A stretch of 64,000 nt of DNA from Bacillota bacterium (GTDB lineage Bacteria; Bacillota; UBA4882; UBA8346), in assembly GCA_029553165.1 (NCBI GenBank), contig JAKPCT010000270.1, positions 1 to 64,000 on the forward strand, written 5' to 3'. Every line of letters begins with the position of its first letter. Position 1 is the stretch's first letter. Position numbers and translations under genes: made by a program. Below the pieces are notes generated by a model. It was not told where the DNA came from and ran no database searches. It saw only the letters and a program-made list of their open reading frames with translations. Positions 53,522 through 61,874 of the stretch are shown here, piece by piece.

Positions 53522-53602
53522 TTAGCTTGCTAATAGTTAGCTTTATAATTGTTAGCTAGTTAACCATTGCCAATTATAACATTTTAACTTTACCAATGTC
53601 AA
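53522..53602 (-). promoter_or_regulatory. MarR operon promoter with two operator candidates
   Basis: On the minus strand TTGACA (53602-53597) and TATAAT (53578-53573), spaced 18. Downstream are two near-palindromes, TTAGCTAGTTAA (53552-53563) and TTAGCttGCTAA (53522-53533), centred 30 bases apart, or about three helical turns. This is a suitable layout for two MarR dimers on one DNA face. Confidence 0.65.
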
Positions 53603-53608
53603 TTGGGG

Positions 53609-54160
53609 TTATGCTTTATACTCTAAAACCATCTGCGCCAAATTTCTGACAGTGTTGGAATTTCTGATGGTGACTTGATGATAAATGGGTTTCTCAACAA
53701 TCCGCGACCAGCGTGTCCGGGAGAAAGTCTTTAACGGGGCTGACCAGAAGATTACCTGACCAAAGCTGCTAACCCTTTCATACTCCGGCTGATATGCCCC
53801 TACTGCTTGCATTACTTCAGCTGCAGTAGTTGGCGGCATTACAAATAGGGCATTATGTTTTGACTCCCGATCACTACCCCACCAGTCCGGGGCATTATTT
53901 ACAGCATCAAGCAACTCTTGAGCAGGCATGACCATCGATGAGATTTCCAACTTAAACTCCTCATAAATTAACGCTTCACAGCTTCTCTTCAATGACTCAA
54001 TATCCAAACATTCACTGGCAAAGATAATGTTTCCACTGTTAATATAAGTAACCACATCAAAAAACCCATTGCGCTCCAGTAATTCCTTTAACTCTCTCAT
54101 CACGACTTTATTTTTACCCCCAACATTAACCCCACGGAGTAAAGCAACATATTTGGTCAT
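53609..54160 (-). CDS. DUF1697-family protein
   Basis: ATG 54160 (MTKYVALLRGVNVGG) follows GAGGTGAAACCG, giving 183 residues, the usual family length. The signature start ALLRGVNVGGKNKVVMRELK and the middle TYINSGNIIFASE are diagnostic. The function of this widespread family is not known. An open frame extends upstream to 54367, but those extra codons come from structured repeat B and a non-coding stretch and are rejected. Single leftward gene. Confidence 0.9.
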   Translation of the reverse strand: MTKYVALLRGVNVGGKNKVVMRELKELLERNGFFDVVTYINSGNIIFASECLDIESLKRSCEALIYEEFKLEISSMVMPAQELLDAVNNAPDWWGSDRESKHNALFVMPPTTAAEVMQAVGAYQPEYERVSSFGQVIFWSAPLKTFSRTRWSRIVEKPIYHQVTIRNSNTVRNLAQMVLEYKA

Positions 54161-54604
54161 CGGTTTCACCTCGTTTTCAAATGGCATATTAAAATGATAA
54201 GTATTTTTCAAATATAACATATTTTCTCTATTATTTATAGCTTGCCATTTTGATGCTGAAAAATTGTGATTATGTATATTCCGGTAAGGAAGCCAGAAAC
54301 GCGGAATGGAGCCACGGATGGCCCCTTGACGTCGACGTGTCGAAGCTTCCACAAGTAAAGCCTCCACGGATGGAAATTCCCCCAGGAAAGGGGCCCGCGA
54401 CCTTGGACGGGAGCGGGATTGGGTTTCCAGAGGGCGCTAGCCCTCGGTGGCGGGGTTTAAGGGGGATTCCACACCCCCTGGGACAAAAAAATTAACCAAC
54501 GATACGAACAGAATGAGAATCAAAACAATTACCATACGATCATAAAAATACCCCGACGTATTCTCTATAAGTCCGGGCATCAAATAAACAGCGACCACTT
54601 CCGG
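54161..54604. other. Intergenic region mostly filled by repeat copy B
   Basis: Between the DUF1697 and XRE genes. Positions 54277-54574 are structured repeat copy B; the remaining bases are AT-rich without features. Confidence 0.65.
54277..54574 (+). repeat. GC-rich structured repeat, copy B (most complete)
   Basis: About 298 bases. Left part: GGAAGC pairing with GCTTCC around a GGAGCCA/TGGCCCC-type stem, then CCCGC/GCGGG (54394-54417). Right part: GAGGGCGCTAGCCCTC hairpin, a GGGGG/CCCCC hairpin, and an AT-rich tail ending TATTCTCTATAAGTC. The right 154 bases (54421-54574) align without gaps to copy C (56101-56254). GC content is far above the surroundings. Folding potential suggests it is transcribed as RNA or moves as a non-coding element. 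Confidence 0.8.
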
Positions 54605-54814
54605 TCAACTATCTTTCTTATATTCCAAAAGATCCTCAAGTGAGCAGTCAAGATAATCACAGATCTTTTCTAAAACTTCATAATCAACCCTTCGGGTTTT
54701 ATCATAATACAAATTTCTTACCGTATCTCTTGCTAAGCCAGTCCCACGGACCACATCAGCCATTTTAAGCCTTTTTACACCAAGAATGGTCGATAATTTG
54801 CAATGAATTCCCAT
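54605..54814 (-). CDS. Small XRE-family (Cro-like) regulator
   Basis: 69 residues, entirely an HTH of the short Cro/HTH_26 type: LKMADVVRGTGLARDTVRNLY, then VLEKICDYLDCSLEDLLEYK. The ribosome site is GGTGTTGGGAG. Its own promoter appears to lie 280 bases upstream (near 55091-55119), leaving a long leader that overlaps the opposing promoter at 54850. Target genes unknown; the adjacent Spo0E-like gene is a candidate. Confidence 0.85.
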   Translation of the reverse strand: MGIHCKLSTILGVKRLKMADVVRGTGLARDTVRNLYYDKTRRVDYEVLEKICDYLDCSLEDLLEYKKDS

Positions 54815-55169
54815 CTCCCAACACCTTTACTAAAAAATTGATAAAACCATTGACAAAATTTACATTTATTTGTATTATGTATATATATACCTACATTATG
54901 TATGTAAATACATTCAAATTAACTATATTATCAACCAATCAAATATCACTTAAGAATTTTCCAGTTTTTCGTGCTATTTGATTGGATACCGAACAAAAAC
55001 GCCAAATCCCCCAAAACACTGACCACACCTATCAAATCCGGATCAGCTTTTTGGTTTAACGTGGCGTTTCGCTACCTATCTCCAGGAATATTATACCATA
55101 TTCCTATCAAAATGCAAAATGGAGCAATCTTAAAAAACCACATCAAATGATCTCAAAAAGAGGAACGCC
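54815..55169. promoter_or_regulatory. Face-to-face promoters between XRE and Spo0E-like genes
   Basis: The plus-strand promoter is TTGACA 54850-54855, 17 bases, TATTAT 54873-54878, reading toward the Spo0E-like gene. The minus-strand promoter is TTTGCA, 17 bases, TATAAT near 55119-55091, reading toward the XRE gene. The two leaders would overlap for about 200 bases in opposite directions. AAACGCCA (54998) and TGGCGTTT (55062) form a distant inverted repeat between them. Confidence 0.5.
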
Positions 55170-55349
55170 ATGACTACAAAACAACAACAATTTCAAATGG
55201 CTAATCTCGAAGCAAAAATTACCGACGCCCGAAAAAACCTTCACTCCCTTTGGGAAACTAAAGGCTATACTGACGATGAAGTATTGGACGCCAGTATTAA
55301 GCTGGACCAATTACTAAACCAATATCAACGTTTGATTTCAAAAAGGTGA
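55170..55349 (+). CDS. Spo0E-like aspartyl-phosphate phosphatase
   Basis: ATG 55170 follows AAAAGAGGAACGCC; the 59-residue product ends at TGA 55347-55349. It matches Spo0E small proteins: NLEAKITDARKNLHSLWETK, then a helix with ASIKLDQLLNQYQRLI, corresponding to the SQELD signature (here SIKLD). Spo0E proteins dephosphorylate Spo0A~P and restrain sporulation; some relatives act on other response regulators. The deviation at the signature may alter specificity. It is the best hint that the organism belongs to a spore-forming lineage. Confidence 0.8.
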   Translation: MTTKQQQFQMANLEAKITDARKNLHSLWETKGYTDDEVLDASIKLDQLLNQYQRLISKR

Positions 55350-55356
55350 CAAACAT

Positions 55357-55926
55357 TTATTTACATAACCGGACCAGTTCATCCACAACCCGTTCCAATT
55401 CATCCACCATTCGCTGCGGACAATACGGTATTTTCCGGTAAACCCTAATTAACTCCTGATAATACCATAAAGTCCCTTCTTTTCCGGTTTTAAACCGGCT
55501 CCACAAGTCTTCGCCGACTTCACGATAATCCGCCAAAATTGTTCGGGCATTATGAAGTTTGTCAGCGACCGATACCTTTAACGCCGAAGGAGAAGCCTCC
55601 GGCAAATGAGCCAGATACTTTCTTTTTCTCTCCCACCATTCTGGTTTCGGGTTTTCGAAGGCATCCGAACACCCTACCACGATAGCTGCCACCTCCGGGC
55701 CGAACTCTTTCTGAATCTCATCCAACCGCTCCTGGCCACCTTGGTCCTCCACTACATCATGGAGCAATGCACCGATAGCCTCCGTTTCACTGCCGTCCGC
55801 CTCCAATACCAAGGCTGCCACCGCCAGGAGGTGAGAAATATAAGGAACTCCGCTACCTTTTCTAACTTGCCCCGCATGAGCACGATGGGCGTAAACCAGG
55901 GCTTTTTCGAAAGAGTTTGTCAACAT
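55357..55926 (-). CDS. SpoT/MESH1-like HD hydrolase
   Basis: ATG 55926 (MLTNSFEKALVYAH) follows AAAAGGAGCATTG. 189 residues with the HD_4 fold of (p)ppGpp hydrolases: YAHRAHAGQVRKGSGVPYISHLLAVA, ALLHDVVEDQGG, and the later Asp in KVSVADKLHNARTI. No synthetase, TGS or ACT domain, so it could be a small alarmone hydrolase, but other nucleotide substrates are possible. Its composition is richer in GC than its neighbours, hinting at transfer. Confidence 0.85.
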   Translation of the reverse strand: MLTNSFEKALVYAHRAHAGQVRKGSGVPYISHLLAVAALVLEADGSETEAIGALLHDVVEDQGGQERLDEIQKEFGPEVAAIVVGCSDAFENPKPEWWERKRKYLAHLPEASPSALKVSVADKLHNARTILADYREVGEDLWSRFKTGKEGTLWYYQELIRVYRKIPYCPQRMVDELERVVDELVRLCK

Positions 55927-56346
55927 GAACAATGCTCCTTTTCAAATAGACAACTTAAGAAACTATCAAACTTGTCCTTGGTCTATTTTTGTTTTCGGTA
56001 TCTAATTGCTGCTTCCTAACTGTTATTTTCGCTTTATTCTACTGTTTAACTATATCAAAAATTTATCCAAAATGCACCTTGATGTTTTTATCTCCGGCTT
56101 GGGTGTCCAGAGGGCGCTAGCCCTCGGTGGCGGGGTTAAAGGGGGTTCCACAACCCCCATTGGACAAAATAATTAACCAACTATACGAACAGAATAGTAA
56201 TCGAAACAATTACCGTACGAGCATAAAAATACTCTGACATATTCTCTATAAGTCAAGTAAGAATATATGAAAAAATTATGCCAATTGATACAACACAAAA
56301 CCCTCACCACGCATACAATGGTATATCAATTGACGGAGGGCAAAAA
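55927..56346. other. Intergenic region holding repeat copy C
   Basis: Divergent gap. Positions 56101-56254 are repeat copy C. Outside it the sequence is AT-rich, and the ribosome site GACGGAGGGC at 56333-56342 belongs to the next gene. Confidence 0.6.
56101..56254 (+). repeat. GC-rich structured repeat, copy C (3' half only)
   Basis: Matches the right 154 bases of copy B without length change: outer GTCCA/TGGAC, hairpin GAGGGCGCTAGCCCTC, hairpin GGGGGTT/AACCCCC, then the tail to TATTCTCTATAAGTC. Existence of a clean half copy suggests the element is built from two modules. Confidence 0.8.
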
Positions 56347-56844
56347 ATGATAATTTTTCAGTCCTTTACCGGTATCATCACCATGATCGGGGATTTAATG
56401 ACGGGAGAAGAAAGAAGTACCGGATGTATTAAAATCATGACTGTTGAGGACGAAACGGGGAATCGGGTCAATTTTATTGTCACACCAACCACTTATTTTG
56501 TAAACCACGCCACAATGGCCGTCGGAGACAGGGTCATCGGGTTTTATGATGCCAATGCTCCCATTCCTTATATTTATCCACCCCAATTACAAGCACTCGT
56601 CATGGCAAAGGTTGACAAAATTCGCAATATCAAAGTAGACTGTTTCGACAGCCAATTAATAAGCAGCGATGGCACATTGCAATTAAATTTAGCTCTATCT
56701 ACTCAAATCATCCTTGAAAACGGACAACGTTTTACCGGAAACCTTGCCAACCGGGATCTGATTGTCCTTTACCGAGCCACAACCCGAAGTATACCTGCCC
56801 AAACAACACCTGACAAAATTATCGTGATGTGTAGAAATATTTAA
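56347..56844 (+). CDS. Conserved Clostridia-type protein of unknown function
   Basis: ATG 56347 (MIIFQSFTGIITMIGD) follows GACGGAGGGC; an upstream ATG at 56278 lacks a site. 165 residues, beta-rich: GCIKIMTVEDETGNRVNFIV, TYFVNHATMAVGDRVIGFYD, PIPYIYPPQLQALVMAK and FTGNLANRDLIVLYRATTRS. The pattern recalls OB-fold or S1-like barrels repeated twice. I recognise it as a recurring hypothetical protein of Clostridia, without known role. Its stop codon touches the left edge of repeat copy D. Confidence 0.7.
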   Translation: MIIFQSFTGIITMIGDLMTGEERSTGCIKIMTVEDETGNRVNFIVTPTTYFVNHATMAVGDRVIGFYDANAPIPYIYPPQLQALVMAKVDKIRNIKVDCFDSQLISSDGTLQLNLALSTQIILENGQRFTGNLANRDLIVLYRATTRSIPAQTTPDKIIVMCRNI

Positions 56845-57041
56845 ACGGAATGGAGCCATGGACGGCTCCTTGACGTCGGCGTCGAAGCTTCCACAAGCAA
56901 AGCCTCCACGGATGGAAATTCCCCCAGAAAAGGGACCCGCGACCTTGGACGGGAGCGGGATTGGGTGTCCAGAGGGTGCTAACCCTCGGTGGCGGGGTTA
57001 AAGGGGGTTCCACAACCCCCCTTGGACAAAGAATTAACCAA
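56845..57041 (+). repeat. GC-rich structured repeat, copy D
   Basis: Lacks the first bases of copy B but keeps stems GGAGCCA/TGGCTCC-like (ATGGACGGCTCC), GACG/CGTC, CCCGC/GCGGG, GTCC/GGAC outer, GAGGG/CCCTC and GGGGGTT/AACCCCC, then ends ATTAACCAAT. The hairpin at 56973-56988 has GAGGGTGCTAACCCTC where copy B has GAGGGCGCTAGCCCTC: a C-to-T and a G-to-A change at paired positions, a compensatory pair. Confidence 0.8.
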
Positions 57042-57116
57042 TTAGTTATATTAATTAGAACAACTATTTGTGCATAAAAAAGACTGTCGAAATTATGCGA
57101 CAGTCACAATTAATCT

Positions 57117-58217
57117 TTAACAAGCTTCCTCAGCTTCTTGAGCCTCTGTTGTAAATAGACCAAGAATTGTAGATTTGTTATGAATTATTAATTCCCCATC
57201 ATTTTGAGAAGCAATCTCTCCAATCGACAAAGCTCCTTCAACCATATATTGTAATTCATTTTGAATATTACTCAGTTCCACCTCAAATTTTTCACCCATA
57301 AACATTGCCCTTGAAATACAATCAAACAACAGAGGCGTGTATTGCGCCGGAGCCTCTTTGGCACAATGTTCTGCAATTCGAATTGAAGACTTCAACAAAG
57401 AGAATAGACTGCCTTTCAGGATATAGAGATTACTACCTTCTGGTATATTAGCCACGCAAATGATTTCATCACGTTCATTGACTAAAATCGGATCACGGAC
57501 AAAAAAGTTCTCATTAACATGTTGTTCAATCCCAAAAGGATGTTCTTTGGCAAAGTTAAAAAAATCCTCTTTACCCAATCTGACATTTTCAATACTCTCG
57601 ATGGCGTCCTTATAAAATTCAAATGCATTCCGATAGTTAATCTCTTTTAAGACGTTCCCTGCAGCACTCGTAATCGTGTATGGTCCGTCTAATTTTTCCC
57701 ATCCGTGTTCAACTGCCACTTCGTGGCAACCTTTAACGATACAGATATATAAAACATCTTTATACAGACCATCATTATCATAGATACAAGGTTTTTGCGC
57801 CAATCCATAAAAACCGGCACCACCACCAATGTACTTTACTTTATCACCTAATTTCTGATAGACAGTATCAGTGAGTGATTTAAACTTGTTTGATAAACCA
57901 TCAACCAAAACAATGGCGGTAGCATCTTCCAACTCATTTGGGTCTATTGGGTCAGGTATCATTTGAGGAAGTACCATTGAAGAAAAAATTGGTTGATATT
58001 TTTGAATGACAAAACCCTCGCGCATAGCTTTATCTCCCACCAGTAACGCCGGATAAATACCACCAAAGAATTTAATACCTTGAGCAGTCAACCATTCAAT
58101 CAGTTTTGGGACTTCATCCGCAGACTTATCCGCAGTAAGTACCATTAACTTTTCCGAGCGACTGATAGTCATTTTTTCAACACAATCAATTAATTCGTCA
58201 AAAGTATTTACGTACAT
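57117..58217 (-). CDS. FIST-domain sensory protein
   Basis: 366 residues, FIST N and FIST C domains in the usual order: IEWLTAQGIKFFGGIYPALLVGDKA, then TAIVLVDGLSNKFKSLTDTVYQKLGDKVKYIGGGAGF, and C-terminal LKGSLFSLLKSSIRIAEHCAKEA followed by LFDCISRAMFMGEKFEVELSN. FIST proteins are thought to bind small ligands, probably amino acids, and feed signal transduction. No kinase or cyclase is attached here. Ribosome site GGGGGATCAAC. The leader carries a three-stem fold and a possible sigma-D-like promoter. Confidence 0.9.
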   Translation of the reverse strand: MYVNTFDELIDCVEKMTISRSEKLMVLTADKSADEVPKLIEWLTAQGIKFFGGIYPALLVGDKAMREGFVIQKYQPIFSSMVLPQMIPDPIDPNELEDATAIVLVDGLSNKFKSLTDTVYQKLGDKVKYIGGGAGFYGLAQKPCIYDNDGLYKDVLYICIVKGCHEVAVEHGWEKLDGPYTITSAAGNVLKEINYRNAFEFYKDAIESIENVRLGKEDFFNFAKEHPFGIEQHVNENFFVRDPILVNERDEIICVANIPEGSNLYILKGSLFSLLKSSIRIAEHCAKEAPAQYTPLLFDCISRAMFMGEKFEVELSNIQNELQYMVEGALSIGEIASQNDGELIIHNKSTILGLFTTEAQEAEEAC

Positions 58218-58347
58218 GTTGATCCCCCATCCTTTCTTCGAGCCAAAACCACCTTCAAAAGAGTGGTCTGTTATAGCCCGATAAAGTTCGGGTATTGGCT
58301 ACGCTGGATAGCTTCTTCTATTTATCGACAATAATTAAATTTTTATA
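58218..58347 (-). promoter_or_regulatory. Structured leader and promoter candidate of the FIST gene
   Basis: On the minus strand AGCCAA (58300-58295) pairs with TTGGCT (58246-58241), enclosing CCCGA/TCGGG and CCAC/GGTGG hairpins: a three-way junction ending about 25 bases before the start codon. Upstream, TATA (58347-58344), 14 bases, GTCGATAA (58329-58322) resembles a sigma-D promoter. I do not recognise a riboswitch class. Confidence 0.4.
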
Positions 58348-58396
58348 AAGTATTTTTGAATTTTCAATCATTTTTATAATTATGCCAAAAAAACAA

Positions 58397-58426
58397 GACT
58401 CTTGATTTAAAACCAAGAGTCTTTCA
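58397..58426. terminator. Terminator after the MerR remnant
   Basis: AAGACTCTTG pairs with CAAGAGTCTT, with TTGTTTTTTT following on the minus strand. Confidence 0.8.
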
Positions 58427-58588
58427 ACAAGGATCTGATTCGCCCGGATGATCTGTCTTTCGCCGTAAAACCGATAGTTACTCATCCGATCAACCTTTTC
58501 GGGCTTAAGCAGACCAAATCTTGTCAGAGTGGCGGAGCATATTAATGCTGATTCCGGTCAACGCTGCAAATTCACCAATTTTTAGCAT
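58427..58588 (-). pseudogene. Frameshifted, truncated MerR-family regulator
   Basis: ATG 58588 opens with MLKIGEFAALTGISINMLRH, a clear MerR DNA-binding helix pair, then SDKI and a frameshift. Removing one T from the TTT at this point gives IGLLKPEKVDRMSNYRFYGE, the standard continuation. Only about the first 50 residues (the DNA-binding domain) survive before the terminator at 58397, so the effector domain is missing. It lies 37 bases after the MFS gene and may once have regulated it. Confidence 0.8.
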
Positions 58589-58624
58589 TATTCATATCCT
58601 AGATTCTGGTTTACTGTTCTATTT

Positions 58625-59905
58625 TCACTCTTCATGGCAATCACCAACATCTTTCTGTGCATAACGATAATAGATAGCGGTTACCATGATCCCTAACAAA
58701 AATATGACTATACAGAGGACAAACGGCAGTACTCTTGAGATATCACTCAATAACCCGCCAATATAGCCGAATGGTACACTCACCAACATTACTATCGTCT
58801 GTAATAAAGCCAAAATTCCTGAACGTTCCTCAGGATCGACATGAATAGCGACCAGCGACTCCCGCAGTGTACCCAATACAGACATCCCCAACGCTTCAAA
58901 GATTAAAGAGAGCGATAGTATCAAATATCCCCACACACTGAGGTCCGAGATGGAAATCAGAAAGAGACAACCGAGAATTGCACTTAAAAATCCTCCATAT
59001 AGTGGCCATTTCAACTTCGTCTGCTGGATCTGGGCAACAACCGTGAAGAAACAAATAATCGAAATGATACTTCGGACCATTGGAAAAATCGGCAATAAGG
59101 TGTCTGGGACACCGATACGGCGAGAAGCGATAATCTGCCAGAAGGTCATTCCAAGCATCGCTGCAATCTCAACAATGATACTAATAATTATCGCAAAGAT
59201 TGTAGCTTTAGAGGTTAATATTTTGTTGATTGCACTTTTGTATCCCGACAGCATCTTGCCCCACGACAGATTACGCGTTGCTTCACGCCTGATCCTGCCT
59301 ACCGCCGTTTCAGTCGAAAACCGGTATAAGAGTAACAGCTTTACTGTCATTATAATAAAAGCATTAATATAGAGGATCCGAATCGCCGGTACCAGTGTCA
59401 GCTTTGCTACCAAAACAGAAGAGATCGGCGCAAAAAGCACCGAGAAATTACTGGAAAGAACCACCCAGGAATAGATCTGCGTAAGCTTATCCTTGGGAGC
59501 ATCCTCCACCAACAGGCAGTCCCAGGATACCGTAGGAATCTTCATCATCCCGTTCAGCAAAGCAGCCACCACAAAGAACCAAAAGCCCTGGCTGAAAGCC
59601 CAGATCAGAGAAGGAAGACTCCAGGCTAAAAAATCAAAGACCGCTGTACTCTTCCGGCGCCCCATTTTATCAACGATCGCCCCAGCTAAGAAGGCAAAAA
59701 TCATTTGCGAAAACATATAAATCGAAGAGACGATCCCCACCTGGACATCATTCATTCCAAAAGTCAGCATATATACGGTTGCATATGGCAGACACAGATT
59801 CATTGAGAGCCCCCACAGAGGCTCAGTATAAACACAGGCGCGAGAATTTCCGCGTAGTTCAATCAGGGTTCGTAAAAAGCGGTTTTTTAACAGTAAGTTT
59901 TTCAT
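58625..59905 (-). CDS. MFS transporter
   Basis: 426 residues, 12 predicted helices. MFS signature after helix 2: AGAIVDKMGRRKSTAVFDFL. N-terminal cytosolic segment KNRFLRTLIELRGNSRACVY precedes helix 1. It falls in a Firmicute MFS group of unknown substrate, often annotated as drug or sugar transporters. Two neighbours downstream are a broken MerR gene and the FIST gene. Confidence 0.85.
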   Translation of the reverse strand: MKNLLLKNRFLRTLIELRGNSRACVYTEPLWGLSMNLCLPYATVYMLTFGMNDVQVGIVSSIYMFSQMIFAFLAGAIVDKMGRRKSTAVFDFLAWSLPSLIWAFSQGFWFFVVAALLNGMMKIPTVSWDCLLVEDAPKDKLTQIYSWVVLSSNFSVLFAPISSVLVAKLTLVPAIRILYINAFIIMTVKLLLLYRFSTETAVGRIRREATRNLSWGKMLSGYKSAINKILTSKATIFAIIISIIVEIAAMLGMTFWQIIASRRIGVPDTLLPIFPMVRSIISIICFFTVVAQIQQTKLKWPLYGGFLSAILGCLFLISISDLSVWGYLILSLSLIFEALGMSVLGTLRESLVAIHVDPEERSGILALLQTIVMLVSVPFGYIGGLLSDISRVLPFVLCIVIFLLGIMVTAIYYRYAQKDVGDCHEE

Positions 59906-60059
59906 TAATATTTTCCTGTCTTGACCAATAAGTCAAAAAATGAAGTACTATTCACGGTTAATAAATACTTATTCTACTTTCACCCAGCTTTTCCTGTCTT
60001 TATGCAGAAACCCATCCGAGCTTGATAATTCTTAAAGCCTTATGTAGGAAAGAATAAAT

Positions 60060-60102
60060 AAAAAAGATCAAGGCACTCTAGTTTAGAGCGCCTGATTTGA
60101 TT
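60060..60102 (-). terminator. Terminator after the PTPS-like gene
   Basis: On the minus strand ATCAgGCGCTCT-type bases pair with AGAGtGCCtTGAT, followed by CTTTTTTATT. Confidence 0.6.
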
Positions 60103-60146
60103 CAGTTCCAGTTAATCAGAGTTGGATTTTTGAATATCCAACTAGA

Positions 60147-60710
60147 TTATTTCTTGTAACCACATTTTGGGCACACGCCATTTTCATTTAACGCAATACC
60201 ACACAACGGACAACGGGCGATATCTTTTTTAGGCTCATATTCTTCCGTAGCGCCATTGACTCCGCTTGTGAATGTTATTTTAACTATATTTAGTTTATCT
60301 TTTAGCAAATCGTAAACTATTTTAATCATGCCTTCAACGGTCATCGTCTCTTTTGTAACAACTAAGCGGCATTCCGGATACGCTGTTGCAAGTTCTGTCT
60401 TGAAAACCGGGCCTTTTTGCTTATTGGTTGGCGCGCCGTCCTTAATACCTTGCGCTTCGTAAACCCCAAGAATTGCAGGTAGCAAAGGATCATCTTCCCT
60501 TAAGACCAGCGCGTGGTCAAAGTTTTGTAATACTTCCCAAGCAATTTTCTTAATTTCATTACATGGAAATACCATATTGACTCCCTCATTGACAGTGTCT
60601 TCAACCTCAATCGTCAACACTCCTGTATGTCCATGCAAATACTGTGCTTCACCTTTGAAGCCATAGAACCTGTGTGCATATTGTAAGTCTAAGGTAGTGA
60701 AACTTCTCAT
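60147..60710 (-). CDS. 6-pyruvoyl-tetrahydropterin synthase/QueD-like protein with C-terminal zinc ribbon
   Basis: Three consecutive ATGs follow GAGGAG; ATG 60710 (MRSFTTLDLQYAHRF) has the best spacing and gives 187 residues. Zinc ligands: His in YAHRFYGF and both in YLHGHTGVL. A Glu of the VTVEGMIKIVYD region follows. The C-terminus adds CPLCGIALNENGVCPKCGYK, a rubredoxin-type zinc ribbon not found in standard QueD. The Cys-containing catalytic loop of PTPS/QueD is not obvious. It may be a QueD-like pterin or deazapurine enzyme or a paralog with another role; no other queuosine genes are nearby. Confidence 0.82.
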   Translation of the reverse strand: MRSFTTLDLQYAHRFYGFKGEAQYLHGHTGVLTIEVEDTVNEGVNMVFPCNEIKKIAWEVLQNFDHALVLREDDPLLPAILGVYEAQGIKDGAPTNKQKGPVFKTELATAYPECRLVVTKETMTVEGMIKIVYDLLKDKLNIVKITFTSGVNGATEEYEPKKDIARCPLCGIALNENGVCPKCGYKK

Positions 60711-61019
60711 CATCATTCTCCTCGAAAATATATTTACGGGTTTTGCTCTGCTCCCGTATGCGCACATAGTTTATTATTACCTAACTGATCATTGTTAATG
60801 ATCTTCATTCCAATATTCATTTCGACTTTTCACTGTCTTTACTTAACAACAGTTTTCCATTCACATCCTATCCAAAAAGCAATAGTTCTTTTAAATTGTA
60901 AGGTTCAGCCAAACAATGATTAAGAAAATAATAAGGTTTCCAGCAATCGTTGATTATTACGAAAGTCTGAAAACCTTTGAATTTAATAATTCAATCATAA
61001 TCCCAGGCAGGAAAAAGAA

Positions 61020-61202
61020 TCATTTATTTTTGTGCTTTTCGCTAGACAATGTCTTCAGCCATCCTTCTCTCAATAGATACCCGCCATTTTCTCCACCTTC
61101 AGGCCCCATCTCGATAATATAATCTGCCTGGCTGATAATCCTGGAATTGTGCTCGATCACCACCACCGTCGCGCCCTTAACTGTTAATTCCCAGATAATC
61201 AC
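61020..61202 (-). pseudogene. C-terminal fragment of UvrA-like excinuclease ATPase
   Basis: 60 codons read GATVVVIEHNSRIISQADYIIEMGPEGGENGGYLL, which is the extreme C-terminal ATPase motif of UvrA family proteins. All other UvrA domains are missing. It opens with GTG overlapping the stop of the membrane gene, so it may be translated, but it cannot be functional alone. It appears to be a remnant of a drug-resistance UvrA-like gene. Confidence 0.8.
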
Positions 61203-61789
61203 GCTTTCCTAAAATGAGCATAAGCTAAGGCACACAGAGGAATAAAATAAGCGCACCAGGACTCTAAAGCGATTACACCGGTCCAATAATCTCCGCCCGA
61301 AAAAACACCAAGCATCGGCATGATCAGACACGGAATAAAGAAAATGCCATGAAGCATCAGTAACCATTTAAGCCACTGGTCCGCCTTGGTATTGGTCTTG
61401 ATCGTCAAGCCGGTAAAAAATGTGGCGAGTGCCATCATTCCATATCCGAGCAGGTCATAATTGAAATACAGACCGAATTTTGAATAGTCCAGAATTTGCA
61501 TGGACTGCTCGTTTAGTCCGTCAAGCCTGACTGAGGTGGTCTGGGCAAAATACACCAATAGAATTATCACACAATACACCGTCGCGCAGATTAACGCGAC
61601 ATCAGCCGCAGCCTTCTTATCAGGTTCACATTCTTCGGCAAACGAGCTTACCATCATAATAAAACCAAGCGCCAAAAATATGCAGACAAAGAAACTGCCG
61701 AAATTAAATCTCATCATCATAAAAACGGCAAATAAAGCTACTGATACAAGACTTATTAATGAACCAACCATACCGATTTTCTGATTCAT
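61199..61789 (-). CDS. Six-helix membrane protein
   Basis: ATG 61789 (MNQKIGMVGSLISLVS) follows GGGGAGCTTTGAT. 196 residues with about six hydrophobic helices and few charges, except EECEPDKKAAADV between helices 2 and 3. No transport or enzyme motif is seen. It is downstream of the AraC-GyrI regulator gene in the same direction, separated by about 85 bases, and could be its target. Family not recognised with confidence. Confidence 0.65.
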   Translation of the reverse strand: MNQKIGMVGSLISLVSVALFAVFMMMRFNFGSFFVCIFLALGFIMMVSSFAEECEPDKKAAADVALICATVYCVIILLVYFAQTTSVRLDGLNEQSMQILDYSKFGLYFNYDLLGYGMMALATFFTGLTIKTNTKADQWLKWLLMLHGIFFIPCLIMPMLGVFSGGDYWTGVIALESWCAYFIPLCALAYAHFRKA

Positions 61790-61874
61790 ATCAAAGCTCC
61801 CCATCAATTGATCAATTTAGATACACAAAATAAATGCCCCTTTTCAAAGGGCATTTGACATACTGTTGATTTGA

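Noticed and set aside
54161-54367. N-terminal extension of the DUF1697 protein
   Set aside because: The extra codons translate repeat copy B and non-coding DNA; GAGGTG and the family's conserved start point to ATG 54160.
56819-57013. Leftward 64-codon frame across repeat copy D
   Set aside because: It is a translation of the structured repeat, biased in composition, with no ribosome site.
60717-60770. preQ1 riboswitch before the QueD-like gene
   Set aside because: A TACGGG/CCCGTA hairpin is present, but the loop and the A-rich tail do not match preQ1 consensus pairing.
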